A stretch of DNA of 64,000 nucleotides from Holothuria scabra (Eukaryota; Echinodermata; Holothuroidea; Aspidochirotida; Holothuriidae): the NCBI GenBank assembly GCA_037179385.1, contig CM074187.1, positions 2,728,001 through 2,792,000 on the forward strand, given 5' to 3'. Below, in pieces: positions 1 through 10,828 of the stretch (position 1 is its first letter; the number at the start of each line of letters is the position of its first letter). The position numbers were made by a program, and so were the translations under genes. The notes below the pieces were generated by a model. It was not told the origin of the DNA and did no database searches. It worked only from the letters and a program-made list of their open reading frames with translations.

Positions 1-985
1 CATATAATGCTGCACCATATATTAAAGCATATTTTCGTGCAATTTCAAACAGTGTAACTGCACCAAGTTTTAAGGTATTCTTAATTTAACCACAGTGTTG
101 TTCACATTTCAGAAAATCCTACATTGATAATTTTTCTGTCTCCATTAGTTTCATCGGGTTTCCCCCAAACCCTAAGTGAGTTTACAATGAGATATTCCTA
201 CAGTTTTAAAATCTTTCAAATCATTTGATCACTTAGCAATTTAATTGCAAAGGCAGGTACCGTGTATTAATAATTATTGTACGTTTCCGCCATCATAAAA
301 AGGTACGGTTTCTAGTGTACACCATGAAAATTGCGATCATTCATTGAACTTTTATGTAAATTTTTTAATCATTCAAGATAAAAAGAAGCTGTTTTGTTTG
401 AAACTATGAGATAAGTTTGTTAGAATTATTACCTGTTTTCTTAGTGTGGTGATCTTTGTCCTGTGAGGAATTTTTAGATATTGGTTTTCTTATCGTTTGA
501 TCAATAGATATGTATCTATTAACTGATTAAATACTATGTGATCATTAAAATTCCCAAGCGGATGACAAACTGGGCAGCCATCTCAGTGTACGTTATTTTT
601 GGGGAATATTTGGGGGTTTTACTTTGCATGAAGTATCTCGAACAGTTCTGTCTACTTTCAAGTTTCATTTAATGATTTCTTATGTCGCAGTTGACAGGGA
701 ATGGTTTAAGATCGTCGTTTAGAGGGGGCCTAGAAGGAGCTCGAAACGGCCTAAATATGAAAATCGGCAAAGCTAAAGACCGTGATTACAAATACAGTAC
801 TACACCATACATACATGTAACGTATTATATCATGCATACGTATTTTTATCAAAAAGAGTTCCTTTAACGTTACTAAGAGATTACGAGCGACAGTGTTCAC
901 CGACATCCCTGGAGAAACGCATGTACTGCTGTTTAACTGACTAAAGGAACTGTCAGTAAAATGAACCTTTCTTTTACATTCAGTA

Positions 986-1098
986 TAGCCTAGGTTCTCA
1001 ACCTTTTTCATCCGCGGACCCCGTAGGCCAGTGATTCTCAACCTGGGACAACATCGGGTCCGCGGATGAAAAAAGGTTGAGAACCTTGGCCTTAGGCT
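986..1098. repeat. Hairpin inverted repeat, hAT-like end sequence
   Basis: Two arms of about 30 bases, GGTTCTCAACCTTTTT then CATCCGCGGACCC, occur as near-perfect inverted copies around a loop of about 35 bases. The loop contains CAGTGATTCTCAACCTGG. The word CAGTGGTTCTCAACC is a common terminal sequence of non-autonomous hAT transposons, so this is probably a hAT terminal or subterminal region. Confidence 0.6.
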
Positions 1099-1838
1099 GT
1101 TCCTTATTTTTTGAGGAAGCCTTGTCGGGCAAGAAAAATCTCTCGCGCTGAAAATTTTGCTTTTTTGAAACAACTAATTACGAATATTGGGCTTTTATTG
1201 GAAAAAATGAGGACTTTAATGAAAGAAGAGTGGGGAAAACCACACTGTAGTTGCCTGGTGTCACAAATGGCAAATTTCCATTTTTTTTCATATTTTCAGA
1301 GCTGTGGAAGGGGCAGTAGTGTCCACTTCTCCCTTTAGCTACGCAGCTACGCCACTGATTTAGTTATTATTTGGTGTGAAAATATGGACTTTGTGTCCTG
1401 AACTGACATAGAGTGTAAAAGAAGAAGAAGAAGAAGAAGAAATGAGAACCAGTCAAAATGAACATTTCATCAAGATGTAACGTTATGTGATATTTTTTTG
1501 AGAGCAAGGGCAATTTGAAAACTTAAATTACAAATTATTTTATGTAATCTGGTAGTAAGCGGTTACGCTATCAAGCTCGTGAATGTGTCAATATCATTTG
1601 AAGATACTTCAAACGCACTCAAAATGTGTACATTGCATCCCATTATTGAACGTCATTAAAAGGAGATTGTTTGTACATTGTGATTGAATGGCATTACTTT
1701 GGAACTTGCATGTGTGAATATTCAGTTGCACATAATAACTTGATTTTTTCAAGGGCTGGGACGCCTGCAGATTAGAAAAATGACTTAGCAGATATATAGG
1801 GGCTTACATATAATAAGCGGGTGTATGAATGTGGATTG

Positions 1839-2117
1839 CAGTGCCGTCGGAAGGTATTTTCGATTGGGGGGCTGACTCGGGCTGACTATCTAAGCGGAGC
1901 GCCACCATCGGTTGGCGCGGAGCGTACAGAAAATTTTGAAAAATCGCAACCGGAAATGACATTTCCCGGGCTTGTTAATACTATCTAAGCAGTCGTTATT
2001 TTGACCTTTCGTTGTAATAAAATGTTCACTTCAAAAAAAAAAAAAAAAACTATATATGGCAAAATTATTGGGGGGCTGCAGCCCCCCAGCCCCCCCCCCC
2101 CGCTTCCGACGGCCCTG
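1839..2117. mobile_element. MITE with 15-bp terminal inverted repeats, about 279 bp
   Basis: The left end is CAGTGCCGTCGGAAG. The right end is its inverted copy with one mismatch (CTTCCGACGGCCCTG). The flanks share GATTG on both sides (1834-1838 and 2118-2122), a likely 5-bp target duplication. The inside has G-rich ends, an A tract near 2033-2049 and a copy of the dispersed GCGCCACCATCGGTTGGCGC motif. No coding capacity. Confidence 0.7.
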
Positions 2118-2370
2118 GATTGTATCGCATGTATTTTGCCAAAAATGGCCGTAAAGCACTAACAAGGTTTGTTTACTCCTGCTCCATTGTAACAAATTAC
2201 TAGCGGTTAATCAAATGGGACTTTACCTCCTGCTATGACTAAAGAAAATTTATTCAAGTCAAGAGAACCCTTAACTAGTTCAGTAGTTTAGGAGTACGGG
2301 TTGCTGCATGATTTGTAATTTTATGCGCCTACGATTTTTCGTTTTGAATTTTTCAAAGCATTTTAGATTT

Positions 2371-2473
2371 CGCGGACCCATAATTTTTCTACGGACCCCT
2401 TTACCTTTCGCGGGCCCCCGAACAAGCTTCACGAACCCCTAGGGGTTCCCGGACCCCAGGTTGAGAACCACTG
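2371..2473 (-). mobile_element. hAT-like terminal fragment (GTTGAGAACCACTG end)
   Basis: On the minus strand this begins CAGTGGTTCTCAACCTGGGG and continues with alternating GGGTCC/GGACCC words, the classic end of a non-autonomous hAT element. It may pair with the similar end near 1029, but no 8-bp target duplication links the two, so it is listed as a fragment. Confidence 0.5.
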
Positions 2474-3855
2474 CAGTACGTAGAGGATAAATCGGTAAAT
2501 TCAATGATGTAGGCTACTTACGACACCTGTTTCCAAGTTTCATAGTGACACAATGCACATACGTGAGTTAGAGACTCACACGACGGCTTCACTAAGCCAT
2601 GATTCATTTACCAGAAGTCAATCACGACGTAAGAATTGAAAATCAGTATGTTCAATGGCAACGATAGACATTTTTCAGGGAGAGGAGAGGAGAGGAGAAG
2701 AGGGCACTCAAACTTTCCTATTCTTGCCAAAACTGGGGTCGCCGAGACACGCTGAAATATTTACCGACAATATGGGGCTCGTATTGCAGAAAAGTTTGGA
2801 TTCTGGGTTCCTTGTATAGGCCTATACGGAATTTAAGGACTGCAGGAAGAGCACACCGCGCCTTACGCAGTGGGCGTGATACAGATGTATCGAGATCACG
2901 TTGTCATCTTGCAGGTAGATTGCCTCAGTAGATGAGTAGCTAGGCATACCAGTGATTTTTTTAGAATAAGACTCAACCACTTGTGACCCGCGGAATATTA
3001 AGCTGGAGGCAGGGGGAAAGCAGCAGATATGATAAATGTAATAGATCGTTGGGGCAGTTTTTCTCTCAGAATATGCAAATACAACATTATGGTAAAAAAC
3101 TCCGGAATTATGATTGTTTTTGTGGGGGGGGGGGGGTTGACCACATTTTTGTTTATTTTGGGGGGGGGGGCACTTGTGTCCCAGAAGACGCCCCGCAGAA
3201 ACGTTCCTGGTAAGGATTTTTTACTTTAAGAGCTGTTTTGCAGCGATCACCAAATAATCAAGAGTCAATTACAGTTGTTCACGAGGGCGTGGCACCTATG
3301 TACATGTGCAAGGGACATTAACATTTTTATGACAAATTATACTTTCCACACACGAAAACTGATCAATGCGCGCACGTTCGTTAGCTGGTTTCTTTTCGAT
3401 GTGAAAATGTAAGTCATCGACCGATTTTAATTTCTTAGACATGTACACGCCTGTCGATCCTAGATATCGAACACACCTGTCGGGCGACGAATTGAACGTA
3501 ACTTCTTCCAGTGAGTGTTATTAATGACACCTCCCTGCTTCTTCAGTGTGTAAAAAGACTTGGCAATTCCGGCTTGCTGCTTCTAAGCAGCAGAACCTAT
3601 TTTTTATGCTTTGAAAAGAATGTCTGCGTTCATCAGTTTAAGTGCAAGAGCAGTCATCCCAACTTGAAGCAGTGAAGTAGACTGTACTATTTCATGATTG
3701 GCTGTTAAGATTCATGTGACAACATTTTTTCTCATCAAGTCTGAAATTCACCTAGAGTAACTGCTTGATTTACCGTGAATATGCAATACTGAATTATGAT
3801 GAAAGATACTTTGACGAGAAATAAGAGGAAAATTATGATATTTGGCAGTTGCTTC

Positions 3856-4995
3856 CAGTGGCATAGCTAAGTTTTTTCGTAGGGGGCTATGGGGGGGGGG
3901 GGGGGTTAGGATACTTTTGGGGGGGGGCTGGAGTTTAGTATCTAAGCGTAGCGCCACCATCAGTTGGCGCTGGGCGTACGAAGAAAATTTTGGATTTTAA
4001 CACCTTCCAGATTGGAAATGGCATTTGGCAGGTTTAATTAATTGTCTTTAATTCTGTTGAGAAAAAATTGTAATTTTTCTCAGATTCAAACACACTTTTT
4101 GAGATACTGATCAGCTAAGTTCATCACTCCACTGGGCTATCGATCCGAGGATTGCAAATTCGAAATCCTGCTGTATATATTGCAAGCAGCTGTTCCAGTG
4201 CAGGAAGCAAGGTATTTCCATAGGTGTATTGGGAGCACTGCAGTTTGGGGGCAGATGATTTTTGCCGGAAATATGTTGAGTTTCCGTTTGCAAAAATGTT
4301 CACTTGCTATAGAGCGTTCGGAGTGGTGCACCACAATTAGTTGGGACGTACAAGAAATTTTGAAAAACCTGACCCCTCAGACTGTCAAAAAAGGCATTTC
4401 CTAGGCTTATAGGGGGTCTATTTTGAGGTTCAGTCCTGCAAAAATGTTCACTGCAAACCAAAATTCTGCCAGGAAGACTATATGGTAACAGACCCCCATC
4501 AATTCCTCCATTGACGTATACACACCAAAAAGTAAATGGGCCTATAAAAGCTTGTCAAAGTTTTCGCCAGGTCCAAGCTACCTCTCATACGAAAGCTGGC
4601 AAGTTGCAATGGCCATTCATGGCATTTTTAATTTTTTATCATGACCTTGAAATTTTTTGCTATTTCAGCTCAAACTTCAACCACACTTTTCCGAGCCTTG
4701 ATTTTCACTAAAAGTTCGGTATGCCTCAGCCAGCTTCTAAAACCCATAACTTCAAATAATTACAAAAGCACCCCACCCTATTACATATCATATCAAAATG
4801 TACTCCCATTAGGAACTCTATCTGAACAAACGGACGCATTAATACACCTGCTAATTGGGATATGCTCCCATATACGGAGAGCGTCACCACTGCTTGGCGC
4901 GGAGCGACAAGAAAATTTTGAAAAAGTCGGACCCCTCAGACAGTCGAAAATTACATTTCCCAGGCTTATTGGGGGGATCTAAGCAGTCCCTATTT
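3856..4995. repeat. Cluster of degenerate copies of a dispersed repeat (GCGCCACCA-x-TTGGCGC family)
   Basis: Three recognisable copies lie at about 3938-3994, 4308-4370 and 4873-4930. Related copies lie at 1885-1950 and 23752-23821. Each has an AGCG-GCGCCACCA core, a short loop, TTGGCGC-GGAGCGTAC, then AGAAAATTTTGAAAAA and, in several, GACCCCTCAGAC. The core can form a GC hairpin. The cluster opens with CAGTGGCATAGCTAAG (3856) and an 18-base G run. It is probably an old DNA transposon with internal duplication; no protein is evident. Confidence 0.55.
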
Positions 4996-5214
4996 TGATC
5001 AGAAAATTTCCACTTAAATTGTACCACAACCACTGTTGAAATGGTCTTGCATATTTTCGAGGAAACTATAAAATGAAATTGAAAACATGCTAATGAACTT
5101 TACCCTAATGCGACTCTTGGCTAAATTCAATATATATTGATGAAATTGTGTGACTGTCCGAACTTCCGACTTAGTATGATTTTTACTTTTAAAAAATGTC
5201 ACATTTCAAGGTGT

Positions 5215-5530
5215 GTTTAAATGAATTTTCAAACAGACGTATGGGAAGACATTCTCACACTGCATCATTAAAGTATAGAAAAAAAAAAAAAAATCAAAGT
5301 ACCCGATATTCATAAGCATTGCCGGTATTCGGCTCTAGGGCAGGGTATGTGCGGTGGCAAACTTTCGTGTAATGCACCTTAACACTCTCTTGTCCTTCCA
5401 TTGAATTAATTTGAAAACGTCCCAGCGTTTTTGAACTATAGGCTTCGACAGATTATCTGACCGTTTAAATGAATTTTCAAGCAGACGTATGGGAAGACAT
5501 TCTCACACTGCATCATTAAAATATAGAAAA
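5215..5530 (+). repeat. Direct duplication of about 65 bp, 248 bp apart
   Basis: The sequences at 5215-5280 and 5463-5528 are nearly identical (AAATGAATTTTCAA-CAGACG, then TATGGGAAGACATTCTCACA), differing at about two positions before both run into A-rich tracts. This may be a local duplication or paired ends of a small repeat. No function is assigned. Confidence 0.6.
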
Positions 5531-6581
5531 ACAAAACAAAACCCAACAAACTTTTTTTTGCAATTAAGACTATAGTATGAAGTTGGGATGATGAAAACCT
5601 TTTTTCTCCTATGCTACTTAAATGTGTCGCAGATCTTTGTTACTTTTCAGAAAATTTTACTTTTTCTGTTTTTCGGAAAAGATTTGAAGCTATTAAAATC
5701 ATCGGCCATTTCGGGCTTTGCGTTACACAAGATTTAAAAAAAAAAGGCTCAAGAATGATTCTTTCTTCCCAAATGTGTCGCAATTTTCTTTACCTGTCTG
5801 ATTTTACGTAACTATGTTACCTTTGCTATGATACTTTTCTATTTTCAGGCAAATGCTTGAAAGAATTTTTATGAAATTTTACTGCGACTATATGACATTT
5901 GTTTCCTTTTGATTCGGTCACATTTAATTTTCTGAAAAAACTTTTGTCATTTTTCAAAATTAAAGGGCTGTCCGAATTTCCTTCAAATTCCTACCCGAGT
6001 TTAGATTTTGCGGAAATTTTTGGGCAGCCCCTCCCCCCGCCCCGTATCGTACGCCACTGGGTGTGTCCACTGCACCCAATAGCTAGGTGAGGTTCTGTGA
6101 GGTAATAGTGCAGGTAAGGATGCGACCCCGCAGGCTGAATTGACCCAACATGGGTTTGGTTGTTGCACTGGCCGTGCAAAGTGCAAATTCCTTCCACCCA
6201 TATTTGACTCAAATATTCTACCCACCACATCAAGTATGATTTTGGAACAAATTTGTGCATTCCCAGGAATAAAAACACCCTACAGGAGATAGAAACAGGC
6301 CAGATACTATGGAACTATGATGATATAGAACCACAATTTTGCACGACTGTAGTACACACCACTGAAGGTAGCCAATTTCAGCCACACCACATCTGCTATA
6401 GGAAATAATCCATCTAGAAACCCGACGAGTGATATGAACCTTATCACGGTATTTCTGACTTTATTCCAACATTCGGAGTGGATCTATCGCAAGTGTATCT
6501 ATATATGTCATGGTAGCGGGGTAGCCCGGATTAAATATTATCATCGGCCAGCAAGAATATAACTTTTGCCCTATTCGACGG

Positions 6582-6832
6582 CAGTGGCGTCACCGGACTT
6601 TTCATTCTAGAGGGGCACTGGGTGGCACAACAATTTTGCAAGGGGGACTGGTAGACTCTACTAATGGCGCCGTAGGCGCCACCGAGCGCCAAGAGCGAGG
6701 TTTAACGGGTGGGGTCCAAGGGCCCACCTTAGGGCCACTGGTGCAAAGCCTCTGTGGGAAGAAGAAGAAGAAGAAGAAGAAGAAGAAGAAGAAGAAGAAG
6801 AAGAAGAAGAAGAAGAAGAAGAAGAAGAAGAA

Positions 6833-6863
<31 letters not shown>

Positions 6864-7522
6864 AAGAAGAAGAAGAAGAAGAAGAAGAAGAAGAAGAAGA
6901 AGAAGAAGAAGAAGAAGAAGAAGAAGAAGAAGAAGAAGAAGAAGAAGAAGAAGAAGAAGAAGAAGAAGAAGAAGAAGAAGAAGAAGAAGAAGAAGAAGAA
7001 GAAGAAGAAGAAGAAGAAGAAGAAGAAGAAGAAGAAGAAGAAGAAGAAGAAGAAGAAGAAGAAGAAGAAGAAGAAGAAGAAGAAGAAGAAGAAGAAGAAG
7101 AAGAAGAAGAAGAAGAAGAAGAAGAAGAAGAAGAAGAAGAAGAAGAAGAAGAAGAAGAAGAAGAAGAAGAAGAAGAAGAAGAAGAAGAAGAAGAAGAAGA
7201 AGAAGAAGAAGAAGAAGAAGAAGAAGAAGAAGAAGAAGAAGAAGAAGAAGAAGAAGAAGAAGAAGAAGAAGAAGAAGAAGAAGAAGAAGAAGAAGAAGAA
7301 GAAGAAGAAGAAGAAGAAGAAGAAGAAGAAGAAGAAGAAGAAGAAGAAGAAGAAGAAGAAGAAGAAGAAGAAGAAGAAGAAGAAGAAGAAGAAGAAGAAG
7401 AAGAAGAAGAAGAAGAAGAAGAAGAAGAAGAAGAAGAAGAAGAAGAAGAAGAAGAAGAAGAAGAAGAAGAAGAAGAAGAAGAAGAAGAAGAAGAAGAAGA
7501 AGAAGAAGAAGAAGAAGAAGAA

Positions 7523-7554
<32 letters not shown>

Positions 7555-8092
7555 AGAAGAAAAAACAAACAAAAAAAAAAAAAACAGCGATTCAACTACC
7601 AAGAGCGGATCTGACAGACATTTTGAAAAATGAGGGAGATGAACTATAGAGAAAAGCTGATTGGCAGTTCAGTATGAATCTCGGTCGGGGTCCAGGGGAC
7701 AAAGCCCCAGGGCGCTCGTGAGTTTTAAGGGGTTTGTGAGGTATTAAGGTCGTAATTAAAGGGTAATTCTATTATCCTTACGCTGGTCTTTAAATTACTT
7801 CCATGACAACTTCAAGTAAGATTTTCCTGGTTAGGCTACAAAACGAGTGAAACTACTACCAAGCAAGGGGAGCTGAACTGGAAAGAGAAAGAGAGATCAG
7901 TTGATGTGCAGTTACATGTGATCCTCTTTAGGAAAATTTAGGTCTACAGAAGCTTACTACAAGAACTACAAGAATGTAACTACAGAAGACATATTTTTTT
8001 GAAAGACTCAAATCTTCGGGTTCGGGGGGGGGGGGCACATGAGTTTTCAGGAGGGGGGCATGTGCCTCTGGCCTTTCTTGGTGACGCCACTG
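6582..8092. mobile_element. Inverted-repeat DNA element containing the GAA tract
   Basis: The left end is CAGTGGCGTCACCGG (6582) and the right end is its inverted counterpart GGTGACGCCACTG, ending at 8092. Ends of the form CAGTGGC(G/A)TAGC/CACC recur in this window; one such element (60420-60619) has an 8-bp target duplication, typical of hAT. No matching target duplication is visible here. The interior resembles, in inverse orientation, the sequence at 9264-9808, for example the motif TTCAACTACC-AAGAGC. It has no coding capacity apart from low-complexity frames. Confidence 0.5.
6758..7561 (+). repeat. (GAA)n microsatellite, about 268 units (804 bp)
   Basis: An almost perfect GAA.TTC trinucleotide tract. 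Only two interruptions are visible, G to T at 6833 and A to G at 7546, leaving about 237 uninterrupted triplets. It is a pure polypurine strand, so it can form triplex (H-DNA) and is expected to be length-unstable. The frames encoding poly-Lys, poly-Arg, poly-Ser or poly-Leu through it are artefacts of the repeat. Assembly length may be approximate. Confidence 0.98.
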
Positions 8093-8524
8093 TCGTAAGT
8101 GGGGGCTGCCGGGGGAGGCTTGGCGATTCAGTGGGGGAAGGGGACTGTAGCCCCCAAACCCTCATTATAATTCCTTCAGTGTCAAATCGGCTCTTGCAAA
8201 AACCAAAAGAAAAAGGTATTTAAAATGCCTTAGGCAGAGATTAATCCCGCCAACAACCGCCATCCCGTACAACAACCTGTGTACGGACTGTTCCATCCAT
8301 TTTTGAGTAGGTAAAAACGTATTTTGATAATATTTACCGTTTATGTAGAAAATTTATTATAACTCTTGTTATGTTGATTATAATGACCAGTAAATGACTT
8401 TTTAAAGAAGTCTTTGAAGGGCCAAACTACAATTTTGGTACGAGTGTACCGAAATTCTCAATTGGCTCAGCTAGGCTTTGATTGATGACAGTTAATTCAA
8501 ACAATGCAGAGTACCAAAGCTTAA

Positions 8525-9260
8525 AGGGTACCTCAAGTCAAAAAATTCAAAAATATATATTTAAGAAAATGAAAAAAGAATTCTAAAAGTCTAACTCCCA
8601 TGCTCATATGACATTCCTGAGCTGAGATGTAAAATGTTGAAGTTTATTCACTTAAAACAAATTGGTCTACTGCGCAATAGTTTGCGACTTTCTTGTCGTA
8701 CAACTCACATAAAATGCTTTGCCTTCCTTTAAAATTAAAAATGTTTTTATGACCTTGAACACTTCCTGTTTGCTTGCATAGCATGTTGCACAAGGAGCGC
8801 TTAATTAACTATATCACGTCATAAGAGTTAAAGTGCTATCACAACTTGGTACAAGGTGCAATAAGGTTCGGAAAAACAAAGAAATACAAAGAATGTAATT
8901 TGAGTAGTACAAGAATGACATCACAAATTATTGCGCAATGTACCATTTTAATTTGAGTAAATAACATAACATAACATAACATAACAGGTTGAAGGGCAAA
9001 GGAGGGCCAAGTCCCCATAAGATGCACTGAAGTCCAAGCCCAAATCAACAGTCAAACCACCAAAGCTTGACAACAGCCCCAAACAATCAGATTCTACCAC
9101 AGCCATGGAAAAACCTGTCAATGTTAACCCATCTTCATAGAACATTTAATATCTCAGCTCAGGAATGTTCTGTGAAGATGAAAGTTGGACTGTTAGAATT
9201 TATTTTTCATGGTCTCTATATAGGCTATATATTTTTGAATTCTTTGACTTTAGGTACACT
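8525..9260. mobile_element. TTAA-flanked MITE, family A copy 1, with a LINE fragment nested inside
   Basis: TTAA lies at 8521-8524 and 9261-9264. The left end is AGGGTACCTCAAGTC and the right end its inverted counterpart (GACTTTAGGTACACT). The terminal inverted repeats extend over roughly 110 bases (ATTCAAAAATATATA, then CTGAGCTGAGAT/ATCTCAGCTCAG). A second copy lies at about 56650-57140. TTAA targets indicate the piggyBac or Kolobok superfamilies; no transposase is encoded. Confidence 0.75.
8962..9140 (-). mobile_element. 5'-truncated LINE 3' end nested in the MITE
   Basis: On the minus strand this ends in a (GTTAT)n tail (about four units at 8962-8986). Its body matches the 3' end of the LINE at 10919-12510: GGGCAAAGGAGGG, CCCAAATCAAC and TGTCAATGTTAA-like words in the same order. 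The undisturbed MITE copy near 56.6-57.1 kb lacks it, which shows it inserted into the MITE. Confidence 0.7.
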
Positions 9261-9263
9261 TTA

Positions 9264-9808
9264 AAGTAAGACTTTCGATAAAAAAAAAGAAAACACTGAT
9301 TTAACTACCAAGAGCTTATCCGGCTGACATTTTGAAAAAGGGGTAGATGATCTATAGAGAAAAAAGTTGATGGGCACATCAAAGTGAGTTTTGGTTGGCC
9401 GGGGTCCATCGGGCAAATTAAGCCCCTGGAATCTCCCTGGTTTTAACTGGATCTGCTCTTGGGTAGTTGAATCAGAAGTTGTTTTATCGAAAGTCTTACT
9501 TGAAGTTAGACTGGAGGTAATTTTTAGACCAGTGTAAGCGGGGAGCTGTTCTGTCCCCATGCATCCAAATAACAGCTCGATCCCTGGTGGAAGTCAGTAA
9601 AATTACGTAATTTGTACCTCACTTGGCAATCACGTTTAAACACAGTAGCTTCCGAGGACTTCGCCCCCTGGATCCCACAGGGGCTTTGCCACTGGACCCC
9701 CCCTTTGAGCCTCGGGCTTCGTGCTCGGTCTAGTCGAGCAATGCCCCCCACAAAATCGTTGTGTCCCCAGTGCCCCCCCCCAGAATGAAAAGTCTGGTGA
9801 CGCCACTG
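9264..9808 (-). mobile_element. Inverted relative of the 6582-8092 element, with a palindromic inner part
   Basis: Read on the minus strand it starts CAGTGGCGTCACCAGACTTT (9808) and resembles the left side of 6582-8092. Its distal part (9264-9501) is itself palindromic, AAGTAAGACTTTCGATAAAA facing its inverted copy, with ATTTAACTACC-AAGAGC arms inside. There is no counterpart of the GAA tract here. A second terminus was not found. Confidence 0.55.
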
Positions 9809-10482
9809 GCCACTAGTTCAATGCAACTAGATTAGAAGCTGCTTCTTCACAAAGTGATTGAGAATACAAACGGGATTTTATGTCTGTAATTCTTACTTTT
9901 TGTCCTCATGAAATGATTTCATGTGGTACATTCACCGTTCTTCAAAAATACGCAAGTTTGGAATGAGATTTTAGGCCGAAGTACGGAGATACTTTCATGA
10001 ATTCATTCAAGTTCATTCATTATTGAAGAACTGAGATAAAAGACCCCACAAAACAGAGAAAAACAAAACACCCCCCCCCCTCCCCCCATAAAAAGAAAAG
10101 AAAAGAAAACAAAACAAAAGAAAAAAACCCATACAATCAGAATGGATTCGTCGATAAGTTTCTTGAAATCGATCATGGAGATAACACAGATTAGCTCCAT
10201 GGGTCGATCAAAGTGAACTTATGTAAGCTGAATCAACATCAATCCACCTCTTTCAAAAAAATAAACACTTGGGTAGGTAGGTCGCGCAAGTGCGAATATC
10301 CAGAATGAGTACCAGACCTACTGTTGAATGAACCTGTACTTGCACTTGCACTTATGTACCGTAGTTACATTTGTATTCTAACTTAGTACTCACCGTACCA
10401 GTACCACAGATCAAGTTGGGTTGTCGCGAAAGACGTTTACTGTGGTACATTCTAAGGACCTTTTTTAGTGAATACCTTAACT

Positions 10483-10828
10483 ATGAATGGCTTTTTAGGC
10501 AACAATAACCATGGTCAGCACTGTAATTGTCAAATGTGTTCAACGATAGCATCACACGATGAATTCTCACATTCAGATGTTACAAAAGGCGACCAGATGG
10601 TACCAGTTTGTGTCTATGAAGGAGATACTGTATTAAACACTGTGGACGATTCTGACGATGTTCCTATGATAGATGTCTGTGCTGCGAACATTGATGATGG
10701 CTACTATCATTGTCGATGCCATTCTTCCAAAGCCATCAAATTAGTTCACGGTTCCAACAGAAATGCACAGACAAAACTGTTATTCGTTAGCATTGTTTGC
10801 TTTCTCTTTATGGTGGCTGAATTAACTG
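10483..10828 (+). CDS. SLC30A2/3/8-like: ZnT coding exon 1: cytosolic N-terminus and most of TM1 (residues 1-115 plus 1 nt)
   Basis: The start is the first in-frame ATG (10483) after an in-frame TAA at 10453. An in-frame GTG at 10468 lies upstream but is not a credible eukaryotic start. Metal-ligand motifs: HCNCQMC at residues 13-19 and HCRCH at 76-80. The second matches the position of the HCH motif of ZnT8-like proteins but has two extra residues. An acidic stretch (DDSDD, 55-59) lies between. TM1 begins near residue 97 (TKLLFVSIVCFLFMVAELTG). The donor is ACTG|GTAAGT at 10828/10829, phase 1. No obvious TATA box or metal-response element core (TGCRCNC) was seen in the 200 bases upstream, so the true transcription start is unknown. 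Confidence 0.9.

Larger units (their letters stand above)
1..10482. other. Upstream flank of the transporter: no convincing gene, repeat-rich
   Basis: No open frame here has family character, splice-supported continuity or length beyond chance, except the artefactual frames through the GAA tract. The sequence is a patchwork of inverted-repeat DNA transposon remnants, many starting with CAGTGGC-like ends followed by G-runs. Between the elements listed separately (for example 1-985, 2474-3855, 5531-6581) I see AT-rich sequence with G-runs and no assignable feature. Confidence 0.7.

Noticed and set aside
1029..2473. A single 1.44-kb hAT element joining the CAGTGATTCTCAACC and GTTGAGAACCACTG ends
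   Set aside because: The ends are compatible, but the flanking eight bases do not match, and an independent MITE lies between. The two ends are kept as separate fragments.
3856..6059. A 2.2-kb element bounded by CAGTGGCATAGC and GTACGCCACTG
   Set aside because: The flanks match at only five of eight bases and the interior is a mixture of repeats; not enough to call one element.
6636..7649. Long open frames (about 290-340 codons) encoding poly-Lys, poly-Arg, poly-Ser and poly-Leu
   Set aside because: They are the unavoidable readings of an unbroken GAA repeat in different frames and strands; there is no non-repetitive coding context.
10250..10480. Metal-response elements upstream of exon 1 (TTGCACTTGCAC, CGCGCAAGTGCG)
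   Set aside because: None fits the TGCRCNC core on either strand; the resemblance is superficial.
10468..10482. A five-codon longer start for the transporter
   Set aside because: It begins at GTG, which is not a normal eukaryotic start; the first ATG is at 10483.
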